A DNA stretch of 64,000 bases from an uncultured Holophagaceae bacterium. GTDB taxonomy: Bacteria; Acidobacteriota; Holophagae; Holophagales; Holophagaceae. The translations under genes were made by a program, and so were the position numbers. The DNA lies in assembly GCA_903884655.1 (NCBI GenBank), contig CAISFO010000037.1, positions 35,031 to 99,030 of the forward strand. Direction: 5' to 3'. The notes below the pieces were generated by a model. It saw only the letters and a program-made list of their open reading frames with translations, made no database searches and had not been told where the DNA came from. Positions 8,623 through 17,952 of the stretch are shown here, piece after piece (the stretch's first letter is position 1; each line of letters opens with the position of its first letter).

Positions 8623-9069
8623 ATGGCACTTCAGGAACAGGAACCTCTGCCACCAGCGGTGAATCGGCTCAAGCAGCAGGTCCAGAGATGGCGGGAGGCG
8701 AAGGAAGGTCAATTCTCGCTCACGCCTGGCGAGTTATGGAACGCCGCAGTCCCGCTCGCGTTGAAGTACGGGGTGTGCAGAATCGCTCGCGCTGTGGAAC
8801 TGGATTACGGCGGCCTGCGGAAACGGGTGGCTGCACTGGCGGGAAAGCCGTGCCCTGAACCCTCGATCACCTTTGTGGAGATCCCAGCCTCTGGGATGGC
8901 AGCGACGGAGCATCCCGCATCTGAGCACCGTCAGAATCCCGCTCCGGAATCCGGCCTGGTGATCGACATCTCCCGGCCCGATGGTGCTCGGATGAGGATC
9001 AGCCTGAAACCAGGCACCGACCTGGACGCTGCCGGGATCGTCGCGGCGTTCGTCGGGGGCGGGCTTTGA
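8623..9069 (+). CDS. tnpA: IS66 accessory protein TnpA
   Basis: A 148-residue protein preceded by AAGGAGG. It has a helix-turn-helix-like middle (LKYGVCRIARAVELDYGGLR) and the short C-terminal ISRPDGARMRISL module seen in IS66 OrfA proteins, which are needed with TnpB for transposition. Its TGA overlaps the TTG start of tnpB, the usual translational coupling in these elements. Confidence 0.85.
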   Translation: MALQEQEPLPPAVNRLKQQVQRWREAKEGQFSLTPGELWNAAVPLALKYGVCRIARAVELDYGGLRKRVAALAGKPCPEPSITFVEIPASGMAATEHPASEHRQNPAPESGLVIDISRPDGARMRISLKPGTDLDAAGIVAAFVGGGL

Positions 9070-9416
9070 TTCAGGTCACCCCGCAGATGCGGGTCATGGT
9101 CGCGGTGGAGCCGGTTGACTTTCGGAACGGGATCGACGGCTTGGCGCAGCTTTGTCGTGAGCGCCTTAGGAGCGATCCCTTCTCCGGCTGGGTGTTCGTC
9201 TTTCGCAGCCGGACAGGCCGTTCCATCAAGGTCCTGGTTCACGACCAACTGGGATTCTGGCTCTGTACGAAGCGCCTATCAGAAGGGCGATTCCGGCATT
9301 GGCCGGAGGGAAATGGGGAATCGGCAGAGCTTCTGGCCCATGAACTCCAGGTTTTGATCTGCGCCGGGAACCCAGCAACGACCGGCGTTCCAGCCGCTTG
9401 GCGAGCCTTCAAATGA
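9066..9416 (+). CDS. tnpB: IS66 accessory protein TnpB (IS66 Orf2-like)
   Basis: A 116-residue protein with the strongly conserved VAVEPVDFRNGIDGLAQLCR opening and VFVFRSRTGRSIKVLVHD core of IS66 Orf2. Translation probably starts at TTG 9066, overlapping the tnpA stop. The family C-terminus usually ends soon after the RFRHWP region; this copy runs on about 30 residues, which is within the range I would expect. Confidence 0.92.
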   Translation: MIQVTPQMRVMVAVEPVDFRNGIDGLAQLCRERLRSDPFSGWVFVFRSRTGRSIKVLVHDQLGFWLCTKRLSEGRFRHWPEGNGESAELLAHELQVLICAGNPATTGVPAAWRAFK

Positions 9417-9481
9417 TTTGTGCGCAAGCCCTTTGTATAAGCCAGTTGTACTTTTTCAACTCGCATGGCAAAGTCGAGGAC

Positions 9482-11158
9482 ATGGGACGTTCGAGGCAGC
9501 GGAAACCACAACCAAACAGGGCGCCGATTGGCTCGGTTCCCATCGAAGTCCAGGAAATGGAACTGGCCACCCTCTACGGCTATGTCGCCAAGGCCGAAAG
9601 GGAAACGTTGAATGCCATCGAGGCCCAGGCGCTGCGAGCCACGGTCACGACGGTGAGCATCATCATGGAAGAACTGAAACGGAAGCGCGCTTCTCTCCGG
9701 CGCCTCCAGGCCATGCTGTTCGGATCCAGTTCAGAGAAAATGGACAACGTGTTTCCCTCCGCAGCACCTGAGTCTCCAGCACCGGAGAATGCCACTGAGC
9801 CGGATGCCCCGGTCGCTCCGGAACCAGCCGGGGAAAAGGCTGACGAGAAGCCGAAGGTCAAGGGCCACGGCCGTAATCCTGCCTCCTGCTACCACGGCGC
9901 GGAGCAGATCCAGGTACCACACCCGGAGCTGTCGGCGGGGGGCTCATGTCCAGAGTGCCCCAAAGGGAAGGTCTATCCCCTGGCCGAGCCTGCCGTGCTG
10001 GTGCGGGTGGTGGGCATGTCGCCGCTCTCGGCCAAGGTCGTGGAACTGGACCGCCTTCGCTGCAACTGCTGCGGTGAGGTGTTCAAGGCTCCGGCCCCGG
10101 AGGGGATGGGAGAGGAGAAGTACGACGAGACGGCCACGAGCATGATCGCCATGCTGCGGTACGGCGCAGGCACGCCCTTCTACCGCCTAGCCAAGCTGCA
10201 AGCGGGCCTGGGAATTCCTCTTCCAGCGGGAACGCAATGGAAGCTGGCCCTGGAGGCGGCGGGCCTCCTGGAACCGGCCTTCCAGGAACTGATCACCTGG
10301 GCCGCCCAAGGAGACGTGATCTACCAGGACGACACCACCATGAAGGTGCTGTCCCGACCTGACCTCATGACCAGGGGCACGAAGCAGCGCAAGGGGGTCT
10401 ACACCTCCGGCCTCATCTCGAAGGCAGGCGAGAACTGGGTGGCTCTGTTCCTCACGGGCATGAACCACGCCGGGGAGAACCTGGCCGAAGTTCTCCGCCG
10501 TCGGAAGGCGGAACTGGGTAGGCCGATCCAGATGTGCGACGCCGCCGCAGCCAACACGGCGGGGGACCTGGATACCATCGTGGCCCATTGCCTGGCGCAC
10601 GCCCGGCGGCGGTTCGTGGACGTGGCGGAGGATTTCCCCGAGGAGTGCTTCCATCTACTGGAAAGCCTACGGGAGGTCTACCGGAATGATGCCGAGACCA
10701 AGGGTATGTCCCCTCCAGAGCGCCTGCGGTTCCATCAGGAGCACAGTAGACCTGTGATGGAACGGCTTCGGGCCTGGCTCCAGGAGCAGTTCGACCAGAA
10801 ACGGGTGGAGCCGAATTCCGGCCTGGGTTCAGCCATCACCTACATGCTCAAGCACTGGGAGCGGCTGACCCTTTTCCTCCGGGAGCCCGCGGCCCCACTC
10901 GATACCAACAAGGTCGAGGCATCCCTGAAGCGGGCCATCCTGCACAGGAAGAACAGCCTGTTCTACAAGACATTGACGGGCGCCCACGTCGGGGATGTGT
11001 TCATGAGCCTCATCCACAGCGCCGAGCTCAACAAGGTCAACCCCTTCGAGTACCTCGTCGCCCTCCAGCGTTACCACGCCCTGGTTGAGGAGAACCCTGA
11101 GGAGTGGATGCCCTGGAACTACGCGGACACCCTGGCTGGGATCGGCCTGGCGGGGTAG
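9482..11158 (+). CDS. tnpC: IS66 transposase TnpC
   Basis: A 558-residue DDE-type transposase. A helical N-terminal region leads to a zinc-binding segment (CPECPKGK and RCNCCGEVF), then the catalytic core: first Asp in VIYQDDTTMKVL, second in QMCDAAAAN, and the Glu in TNKVEASLKRAILHRKN, followed by the RKNSLFYKT segment characteristic of IS66. All acidic residues are present and the frame is uninterrupted, so the protein may be active. ATG 9482 with GAGG upstream is preferred to a longer frame from 9398 that overlaps tnpB. Confidence 0.93.
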   Translation: MGRSRQRKPQPNRAPIGSVPIEVQEMELATLYGYVAKAERETLNAIEAQALRATVTTVSIIMEELKRKRASLRRLQAMLFGSSSEKMDNVFPSAAPESPAPENATEPDAPVAPEPAGEKADEKPKVKGHGRNPASCYHGAEQIQVPHPELSAGGSCPECPKGKVYPLAEPAVLVRVVGMSPLSAKVVELDRLRCNCCGEVFKAPAPEGMGEEKYDETATSMIAMLRYGAGTPFYRLAKLQAGLGIPLPAGTQWKLALEAAGLLEPAFQELITWAAQGDVIYQDDTTMKVLSRPDLMTRGTKQRKGVYTSGLISKAGENWVALFLTGMNHAGENLAEVLRRRKAELGRPIQMCDAAAANTAGDLDTIVAHCLAHARRRFVDVAEDFPEECFHLLESLREVYRNDAETKGMSPPERLRFHQEHSRPVMERLRAWLQEQFDQKRVEPNSGLGSAITYMLKHWERLTLFLREPAAPLDTNKVEASLKRAILHRKNSLFYKTLTGAHVGDVFMSLIHSAELNKVNPFEYLVALQRYHALVEENPEEWMPWNYADTLAGIGLAG

Positions 11159-11279
11159 GCCACATGGGGGAGATCACCTGGAAGCCGAGGGTGGGCAGCG
11201 CCCTGGCTCCTGAAAGGCTGGCCACGAGAAGGATCCCCGGAGAACTTGTCATGAGCGAAAAAAAGGCGAATATGGTTAA

Positions 11280-12677
11280 ATGTCCTGCCTTGCCACCTAC
11301 CAACGCCGGAAACCCGAGCACTTGGTCCTCCATATGTGTGTGACCGAGCACTTGCCACGGTTCCTGTTGCACTGCGAGGACCTCGACCGCTACGTGCCCC
11401 GGTTCGTCCAACGCGAATTCGAGGGGTTCCTGCGCTGCGGCATCCTGGACTACGGCTTCGCCCGCGTTCACTGCCCGGAGTGCAGCTACGACCGGCTGGT
11501 GGCCTTCTCCTGCAAGGGACGGGGATTCTGCCCGAGCTGTGGTGCCCGCCGGATGGAGGACGGGGCCGCCCATCTCTGCAACGAGGTCCTGCCGCCCCTG
11601 ATCCCCTACCGCCAGTGGGTGCTGAGCTTCCCACGGCCCCTGCGCTACCTCATGGCCTACAATCCGGCCATCTGCCGCGACATCACACGGATTCTTTCCC
11701 GGGTGGTCTTTCGCTTCCTGCGGCGCCAGGCCAAGGTGTTCCTCAAGCTGAAGTCCGTGGCGTTGGCCAACCCCGGCCTGCTGGTGGTGATCCAGCGGTT
11801 CGGCTCGGGGCTGAACCTCAATGTGCATCTGCACGCCCTGGGAACCGACGGGGTCTACGTGCTGGACGAGGAAGGCCGCCCGGTGTTCTGGGCGCTGCCG
11901 GAGCCGACCCGCGAGGAACTCGACACGCTTGCGGCCCGGATCTGCGAGGAGGTCCTGGACCTCCTGCGTCGGCGCGGCATCTGGTCGGATAGCGATGAGA
12001 ACGAGGATCCGGTGGATCCGTTGCTGGGCCAGTTGGCCCGTGCTTCCATGACCGGGACGCTGGCCTTTGGTCCCGCCGGATCCCGGGTGGTGACGCTGGG
12101 GAGCCCAGCAGCCGCACGGCCCTCCAAAGGTCGGGCAGGGCATGCGTCGGGATTCAACCTGGACGCGGCGGTGCGCGTGGCCGCAGACGACCGCTTCCAC
12201 CGGGAGCGATTGTGCAGGTACCTGCTGCGCCCCCCGCTGGCGCAGGGGCGGCTGGTGGAGCGCAACGACGGGCGCTACGCCTTCCAGATGAAGAGTCCCT
12301 GGCCGGATGGCACGTCGGTCCTGGTTTTCAATGGGGTCGAACTCATCGGTCGTCTCGCGGCGCTCGTTCCGCCGCCCAAGCTGCACGCCGTACGCTACTT
12401 CGGCATCTTTGCACCGAATGCCAAGCTGCGGCCCCTGGTGGTGCCGAAACCATTGAAACCCAAGCCCTCACCCGCATGCTGCATCCTGAGCGACGATACC
12501 GAGAAAAGCCGCTACGGCCGCCGAACCCCGTGGGCGCAATTGCTCCAAATGGTGTTCGGGATTGATGTCCTTCAGTGCCCCAAGTGCTCCAGTAGGATGC
12601 AGCGGATCGCCTTCCTCACCCAGCCACGGGTGATCCGCCGGTTCCTGGACGCCATTTCCAGACGGGAGCCACCCTAG
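11280..12677 (+). mobile_element. IS91-family transposase gene
   Basis: A 465-residue HUH-type transposase. The N-terminal zinc-binding domain shows CPECSYDRLVAFSCKGRGFC..C, and NLNVHLHALGTDG is the HUH (His-hydrophobic-His) metal motif of the Y2/IS91 (IS801) transposases. A C-terminal zinc pair, CPKCSSRM, is also present. Such elements move by rolling circle without inverted repeats, usually next to GAAC or CAAG. A GAAC tetramer occurs upstream at about 11240, but I cannot fix either end. The frame is intact. It sits directly after the IS66 element on the same strand. Confidence 0.9.
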
Positions 12678-12962
12678 GAATGGAGTACCCCTCGGGGCCG
12701 ATCCCAGGGTCCCCGACCGCCACCGAGACCCGATGGTGGGCATCGCCATGACCCAGGACTGCTTGACCCGACACGAAACGGTGAGATCCTGGTCGAAACG
12801 CTCTGATCTTTGCCAAACTGACCAGGTTTCAGGCCCCCAACCCACCCTCCCGGTGCCTGGAGGCCCCCCTTTGATTCCCTCGCCATCCAGCGTTTTGCCC
12901 CTTTATTTCTCCTATCCACTGTCCACGCAAGCACCATCCCCTTCCCCGGGAGGCCGGACGCC

Positions 12963-13853
12963 ATGAGACTCGATCCCACGTCCCTGGAACTCTTCGTCAG
13001 CGTGGTGGAGGAGGGCTCCATCGCGGCGGCCGCCGGGCGCGAGCACATCGCCGCCGCCGCGGTCAGCAGCCGCGTGAACGCGCTGGAGGAGGCTCTGCAG
13101 ACCGTGCTGCTCAAGCGCACCAACCGGGGCATCGTGCCCACCGCCGCTGGCCTGGCACTGGTCAGCCTCGCGCGCGGCGTCCTGCACAGCATGGATGAAG
13201 TCTTCCTGCAAATGCGGGAGTACGCCACCGGCGTCCGCGGACATGTCCGAGTCTTCGCGAACATCTCGTCCATCACGGAATTCCTTCCGCGCGAGATCCA
13301 GTCATTCCTCGCCGAGTATCCCAAAGTGCAGATCCACTTGGAGGAGAGGGCCAGTTCGGTGGTGGCGCGGGCCGTCGCCGAGAACGCGGCTGATCTCGGC
13401 TTCGTGACGCTCGGGCCCTATGGCGAGGATCTGGAAACACGGGTCTACCACACGGATCAGCTCGTGGTGATCACGCCCAAGCGCCATCCGCTCGCGCACC
13501 GGCGCGCAGTCGTCTTCGCTGAAACACTTGATTACGAATACGTGGGGCTGCACGCGGGCACGGCCATCAATCTGCAACTGGCCAGGTCCGCCTGCGAGCT
13601 GCATCGCACGCTCAAACTGCGGATTCAGGTATCGAGCTATGACGCCCTGTGCCAGATGGTGGGCGCAGGCCTCGGCATCGGCCTGTTGCCAAGGTCGGTC
13701 GCCGATCCCTATGCCAGGGTGCTCGGCATCCGGGTCATTTCCCTTAAGGAGGCTTGGGCGGACCGGCAGCTGGGCATGTGCGCCCGGTCCTTCGAGGCGC
13801 TGCCCATGGCCGCCAAGCTCTTCGTGAGCCACGTCGAGAAGCTGGCCCGCTGA
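12963..13853 (+). CDS. LysR-family transcriptional regulator (maleate cluster)
   Basis: A 296-residue LysR regulator: the N-terminal helix-turn-helix LELFVSVVEEGSIAAAAGRE, a linker helix, then a two-lobed substrate-binding domain with GLGIGLLPRSVADPYA near the end. GGGAGG precedes the ATG by about 8 bases. It is followed on the same strand by a carrier and a maleate isomerase, so it most likely controls them with maleate or a related diacid as inducer (inference). GCG/CGC-rich codon use, unlike the CTG/GCC-rich core genes, and position beside two mobile elements suggest acquisition. Confidence 0.92.
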   Translation: MRLDPTSLELFVSVVEEGSIAAAAGREHIAAAAVSSRVNALEEALQTVLLKRTNRGIVPTAAGLALVSLARGVLHSMDEVFLQMREYATGVRGHVRVFANISSITEFLPREIQSFLAEYPKVQIHLEERASSVVARAVAENAADLGFVTLGPYGEDLETRVYHTDQLVVITPKRHPLAHRRAVVFAETLDYEYVGLHAGTAINLQLARSACELHRTLKLRIQVSSYDALCQMVGAGLGIGLLPRSVADPYARVLGIRVISLKEAWADRQLGMCARSFEALPMAAKLFVSHVEKLAR

Positions 13854-13858
13854 CATCA

Positions 13859-13948
13859 ACGAGGGGGGACCGCCTGCTCGCATTCGCTTGCGAATGTCCC
13901 CCCTCGTGCACCCCCACGAGGTGTCCGGCCCTAGCCCGGCCACCTCGT
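13859..13948 (+). terminator. two tandem hairpins after the LysR gene
   Basis: The first hairpin has 12-base perfect outer arms (ACGAGGGGGGAC, 13859-13870 / GTCCCCCCTCGT, 13896-13907) and a 7-base inner stem CATTCGC/GCGAATG. The second has 8-base arms ACGAGGTG/CACCTCGT (13916-13923 and 13941-13948). No long T run follows, so termination may depend on other signals, or the structures may attenuate read-through into the MFS gene. Confidence 0.55.
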
Positions 13949-14098
13949 CTGATTCGTTCCATGGATGGGTTGACCTGCCATCGGATTTGGCGATGGCGGC
14001 CTCGCCACATACTGCTGCGCGGCGCTTCGCGAACTGGCATCATCCACCGGGATAACCCATCAGACAACACAGTCATGAATCGAAGGCAGGAGGGTGAC

Positions 14099-15457
14099 AT
14101 GCAGACGGCGCTTGCAGTGCCAGGCGAGGCCACGAAACCGTGGCACACCGGGGTGGAGAGGAAGCATTGGACCATCCTGGCCGCGAGCTTTCTCGGCTGG
14201 GTCTTCGACGGGTACGAGGCCTACGCGCTCTTCATCGTGATGCCGTTCATGCTGAAGACGCTGTTGACGGCCCAGCAACTCGCCACGCCGGCGGTCTGGG
14301 CGGGGATCGCCATCAGCGCGACCCTCCTGGGCTGGGGCATCGGGGGCATCGTCGGCGGCGTGCTCGCGGACTATGTGGGGCGCAAGCGGATGATGCTCTG
14401 GTCGGTGTTCCTGTACGCGGTCCTGAGCGGGGCCACGGCGTTCTCGACCTGTTTCTGGATGCTGGTCGGACTCCGCTTCGTGACCGGGCTCGCCATGGGT
14501 AGCGAGTGGAGCACGGGCGTCGCACTTCTCGCGGAGACATGGCCGAACCAGGCGCGGCCAAAGGGGGCTGGGTTCCTGCAATCGGGCTTCGGCGTCGGCA
14601 CCTTCCTCGCGGCCGCGACCTGGCTGATCCTCAGTTACTGGAACCCGCTGGGCCCCAACACCTGGCGCCTCATGTTCGTCGTGGGCGCGCTCCCCGCCTT
14701 CTTCTGCCTCTACATCCGGCGTTCCATCGGCGAGTCGGAGAAGTGGATCCAGGCGGTGAAGGCGAAGCGCTGGTCCGCCACGGGGACGGGCAGTCCACAG
14801 GCCGGCTCGGGCCAAACCGCATCGAAGCGTCCCTTCACCCTGACCGAGGTGTTCCGCGAGAAGGAGAGCCGGCGGCGCACTATGCTCGCTTTCCTTCTGT
14901 CCGTCGCCACGACGGTCGGCTGGTGGGCGATCTCAAGCTGGCTCCCCGCGCATGCGGGCCGCATCGCCAAGGCGGGGGGCTATGCCAACCCCGCGGACTG
15001 GGGCACCCGCGCCGCCCTCGTCTACACGGCCGGGGCTGTGGTCGCGTATTTGCTCTCGGGCTTTCTGGCGGATGCGATGGGGCGCCGGAAGTACCTGTTC
15101 TTCACGTTCCTGGGGTGCTTCGTCATGACCCCCATCACCTATCTCTGGACGCACTCCCTCCCGCTCCTGATGTGTGTCGCGTTCGTGAACGGGTTCTTCA
15201 CGCTCGGCTGCGCCTACTCGTGGATGGCCATCTACCCCGTGGAGCTGTTCACCTCCACCGTCCGCGCCACCGCGGCTTCCTTCATCTTCAACGCGGCGCG
15301 GCTTATCGCCTTTGTGTTCCCGCTCATCGCGGGCATCCTCATCAGCTCCTTCGGGGGGATTCCCAAAGCCGCCATGACCTTGGGGTGCATCTACCTGCTT
15401 GGCCTCGTCGTCCCATGGTTCATGCCGGAGACCACCGGTAAACCGCTGCCGGAATAA
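14099..15457 (+). CDS. MFS transporter, probable dicarboxylate/aromatic-acid carrier
   Basis: A 452-residue protein with 12 hydrophobic segments. GGVLADYVGRKRMM after segment two is the MFS loop 2-3 signature, and the second half repeats it as SGFLADAMGRRKYL. Residues in the first helix (GWVFDGYEAYAL, with the Asp) match the sugar-phosphate and aromatic-acid:H+ symporter branches. AGGAGGGTG precedes the ATG, chosen over an ATG 24 bases upstream. Placed between a LysR gene and a maleate isomerase gene, it probably imports maleate or a precursor acid; the nicotinate cluster of Pseudomonas also includes an MFS carrier. Confidence 0.9.
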   Translation: MQTALAVPGEATKPWHTGVERKHWTILAASFLGWVFDGYEAYALFIVMPFMLKTLLTAQQLATPAVWAGIAISATLLGWGIGGIVGGVLADYVGRKRMMLWSVFLYAVLSGATAFSTCFWMLVGLRFVTGLAMGSEWSTGVALLAETWPNQARPKGAGFLQSGFGVGTFLAAATWLILSYWNPLGPNTWRLMFVVGALPAFFCLYIRRSIGESEKWIQAVKAKRWSATGTGSPQAGSGQTASKRPFTLTEVFREKESRRRTMLAFLLSVATTVGWWAISSWLPAHAGRIAKAGGYANPADWGTRAALVYTAGAVVAYLLSGFLADAMGRRKYLFFTFLGCFVMTPITYLWTHSLPLLMCVAFVNGFFTLGCAYSWMAIYPVELFTSTVRATAASFIFNAARLIAFVFPLIAGILISSFGGIPKAAMTLGCIYLLGLVVPWFMPETTGKPLPE

Positions 15458-15536
15458 CCAACGCGCCCATCGACTCGCGCCGGGAGTGGCCACCCGCCAC
15501 CCCCGGTAGCTCTACCTCCGCCCGCAGGAGACACGC

Positions 15537-16289
15537 ATGACCCGCACGTTCCGTATCGGACAGATCGTCCCCAGTTCGAACACCACCATGGAGACCGAGA
15601 TCCCGGCCATGCTCCGGGCGCGAGAGGCGATCCTTCCCGAGCGCTTCACGTTCCACTCAAGCCGCATGCGCATGAAGAAGGTGACCAAGGAAGAGCTGAA
15701 GGCGATGGATTGCGACTCTGACCGCTGCGCCCTCGAGCTGTCCGACGCGCGCGTCGATGTCCTCGGCTACGCCTGTCTCGTGGCCATCATGAGCATGGGG
15801 AAGGGCTACCACCGGGTTTCTGAGGCCCGGCTCCATCAGCGGACCGCCGAAAACGGAGCGCCCGCTCCGGTCGTCACCAGCGCTGGCGCCCTGGTCGATG
15901 GGCTGCGGCTCCTGGGCGCCAAGCGGATCGCCCTGGTGTGCCCGTACATGAAACCGCTCGCCCGGCTCGTGGTGGATTACATAGAAAGTGAGGAGATCGC
16001 GGTCGCCGACTGGCTGGCGCTGGAGATCGCCGACAACCTTGAGGTCGGGGCGCGCGATCCGCTAGCGCTGGTCGACACCTATCGGCGCCTCGACCTGAAG
16101 GGCATCGACGCGCTTGTGCTTTCGGCATGCGTCCAGATGCCATCCCTTGCTGCCATCCCCCTCGTCGAGGCCGAAGTGGGTGTCCCGGTGGTGTCCGCCG
16201 CGGTCTGTACCACGCACCAGATGTTGAAGGCGCTGGGCCTCGAAACCCGGGTGCCCGGCGCGGGGGCGCTGCTTTCCGGGCGCTACTGA
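15537..16289 (+). CDS. maleate cis-trans isomerase
   Basis: A 250-residue member of the Asp/Glu racemase superfamily. GQIVPSSNTTMETEIP is nearly diagnostic for maleate isomerase (MaiA/NicE), and the two catalytic cysteines are present at about residues 80 (GYACLVAIMS) and 198 (LSACVQMPSL). The enzyme converts maleate to fumarate, which enters the TCA cycle. AGGAG lies about 6 bases before the ATG. It ends the LysR-MFS-isomerase set. No other enzymes of nicotinate or gentisate breakdown are seen, so the cluster would serve external maleate or an incomplete route. Confidence 0.92.
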   Translation: MTRTFRIGQIVPSSNTTMETEIPAMLRAREAILPERFTFHSSRMRMKKVTKEELKAMDCDSDRCALELSDARVDVLGYACLVAIMSMGKGYHRVSEARLHQRTAENGAPAPVVTSAGALVDGLRLLGAKRIALVCPYMKPLARLVVDYIESEEIAVADWLALEIADNLEVGARDPLALVDTYRRLDLKGIDALVLSACVQMPSLAAIPLVEAEVGVPVVSAAVCTTHQMLKALGLETRVPGAGALLSGRY

Positions 16290-16313
16290 TCTAGAAAGGT
16301 AGAATGCCTCGTT

Positions 16314-17156
16314 TCATTTCCCTGCGAGCTTCTCGCGCAAGAACGCCACCACGCGGGTGCGGGAATCGCTTGCCGCTTCGGGATTCCAGGCCATGAAGCC
16401 CTTTCCACCCATGGCAGCCGGATCCGAATAGCTGAGCGGAGCCGCGTCGCGGTTGAATCCGTGGGCGGCGCCAGGATATTCAACCGTGGTCACATCGAAG
16501 CTGAATTTCTTCAATAGCAGTTTTTTGAATTCCGGGACGTAATTGCCCTCACCGTAGGAATCCTCCGTGCCGTAGAATATGATCATGGGCGCGCCGCTCA
16601 ACCCGCCGCTCTGCTCAACCTTGGGATTGATGTAACGGCACACAGGGTAGAAAGCCGCGTGGGCCGCGAAGCCCTTCTCATCCCTCATCCAGGCCTTGCG
16701 ATGGTTTTCCAGGGCGGCGCGCACCGTGATGCCACCTCCCATGGAAAAGCCCATGATGCCGATGCGGCTCGGATCGATGCCGGCGCGCTTGCGCAGGTCC
16801 TTGAGCGCGGCGAAGGCCAGAGGCAAGTAGCTATCGATGGCCGGACGGTCCTGGGGTGAGTGGTAGATGCCGGTCTTGAAATCCACTTCGAGAATGGCAA
16901 TGCCCTCGTCAAGGATCGCTTCTCGGTAAAAGGCGCCCCGTGCATCGATGCCCATGGTGCCATGTACCAGCACGATGGCCGGAGCAGGTCCGACCGCTTT
17001 CGCGGGCAGGTACAGGGTGCCTGATGCTTGAAGCGGATGATTGGTGTCAAGGGACGTGATGGGAACCGGCGTGCCGCTCTGGGCCGGTCCCGCGACCAGT
17101 TCAAGCGGCGTGAAGCACAGCGCGAAAATCAGACAAGGGCCTCGAAGGATTCGCAT
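16314..17156 (-). CDS. secreted dienelactone-hydrolase-family protein
   Basis: A 280-residue alpha/beta hydrolase with an N-terminal signal peptide (LIFALCFTPLELVAG). The oxyanion segment LVHGTMG, nucleophile motif GFSMGGG and terminal catalytic His in GAAHGFN are all visible, and the acid is probably in FYGTEDSYG. GGAGGTG lies before ATG 17156; an earlier in-frame start would destroy the signal peptide. Substrate unknown. It converges with the maleate isomerase gene, and its codon use resembles neither flank strongly. Confidence 0.86.
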   Translation of the reverse strand: MRILRGPCLIFALCFTPLELVAGPAQSGTPVPITSLDTNHPLQASGTLYLPAKAVGPAPAIVLVHGTMGIDARGAFYREAILDEGIAILEVDFKTGIYHSPQDRPAIDSYLPLAFAALKDLRKRAGIDPSRIGIMGFSMGGGITVRAALENHRKAWMRDEKGFAAHAAFYPVCRYINPKVEQSGGLSGAPMIIFYGTEDSYGEGNYVPEFKKLLLKKFSFDVTTVEYPGAAHGFNRDAAPLSYSDPAAMGGKGFMAWNPEAASDSRTRVVAFLREKLAGK

Positions 17157-17229
17157 CCCGCACCTCCGCGCTATTGAGACGCGGACAACGGCCCGTGTCA
17201 AGGGTCGCTCCCTGAGGACAGCGCCCCGC

Positions 17230-17241
17230 TAGACTGATCGG
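17230..17241 (+). promoter_or_regulatory. TAGACT box 6 bases before the recN ATG (leaderless layout)
   Basis: A -10-like hexamer TAGACT is followed by six bases and the ATG, placing the predicted +1 on the A of the start codon. No Shine-Dalgarno is present. It is one of six such arrangements in this window. Confidence 0.5.
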
Positions 17242-17952
17242 ATGCTCTCTTCCCTGAGGATCCAGAACCTCGCCCTCGTCGAAGACCTGTCCCTGGACTG
17301 GGGGCCGGGCTTCACGGTGCTCACGGGCGAGACCGGCGCGGGCAAGTCCCTGCTGGTGGACGCCCTCTCCCTGCTGGTGGGAGCCCGGGGCGATGCCGAG
17401 CTGGTGCGCCACGGGGCCGAGCGGGCCACGGTGGAGGCCGTGGTGGAAGGCCGCTTCGAGGCCTGGCGGGCCTTCCTGGCCGAGCGGGGCCTGCCCGAGG
17501 AACAGCCGGTGGTGCTGCGCCGGGAGGTGGGTTCTGGCCGCAGCCGGGCCTGGATCAACGGCGCCAGTTGCGCCCTGGTGGACCTGCGCGAGGCGGGCCG
17601 CCTCTGGATGCGCCTCACCAGCCAACACGACCACCAGTCCCTGCTGGGGGAGGAACGCCACCTGACCCTCGTCGATGAGGTGTTGGGCCTCGAACCCTGC
17701 CTGGAAGGCCAGGCCACAGCCGTGCGGGAGGCCCTGGCCGCCCTGAAGGCCCGGCGCCGCAGCGAGGCCCAGCGGGAGCAGCGCCTGGAGCAGCTCGCCG
17801 AGGCCCTGGCGGATCTCGAGAAGCTGGCCCCCAAACCGGGCGAGTGGGCCCAGCTCAAGGCGGAGCGGGAGCCCCTGCGCCACGCCGTGCATCTGGAAGA
17901 GGCCTTCCGGGAGGCGGCGGAGGCCCTGCACGAGGGCCTGCTATCCACGTAG
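17242..17952 (+). pseudogene. recN: recN, truncated after the N-terminal 235 residues
   Basis: The protein starts exactly like RecN, the SMC-like ATPase of double-strand-break repair: SLRIQNLALVEDLSLDW, Walker A LTGETGAGKSLLVDAL and TSQHDHQSLL, then the first coiled coil. RecN is normally about 550 residues; here the frame stops at 236 residues in foreign sequence. The second coiled coil, signature motif and Walker B are absent from the window. From about 17942 the DNA is the antisense of a VIT-domain gene, so the 3' half was lost by deletion or an assembly misjoin. A bare N-terminal half cannot hydrolyse ATP. Confidence 0.9.

Larger units (their letters stand above)
8623..11158 (+). mobile_element. 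IS66-family insertion sequence (three-gene set, ends not resolved)
   Basis: Three consecutive genes on the same strand, tnpA, tnpB and tnpC, have the order and overlaps typical of IS66 elements, and all three frames are intact. I could not find terminal inverted repeats beginning with the usual GTAA, or an 8-base target duplication, between 8548-8622 or 11159-11279, so the outer limits are not set. The right end may have been altered by the IS91-type element that follows. Confidence 0.9.

Noticed and set aside
8548..11279. Search for IS66 terminal inverted repeats and 8-base target duplication
   Set aside because: Weak similarity such as AGGTGACGGCAAG near 8560 and AGGTGGCAAGG (reverse) near 11290 was seen, but it needs a gap and does not start with the family GTAA, so no ends are reported.
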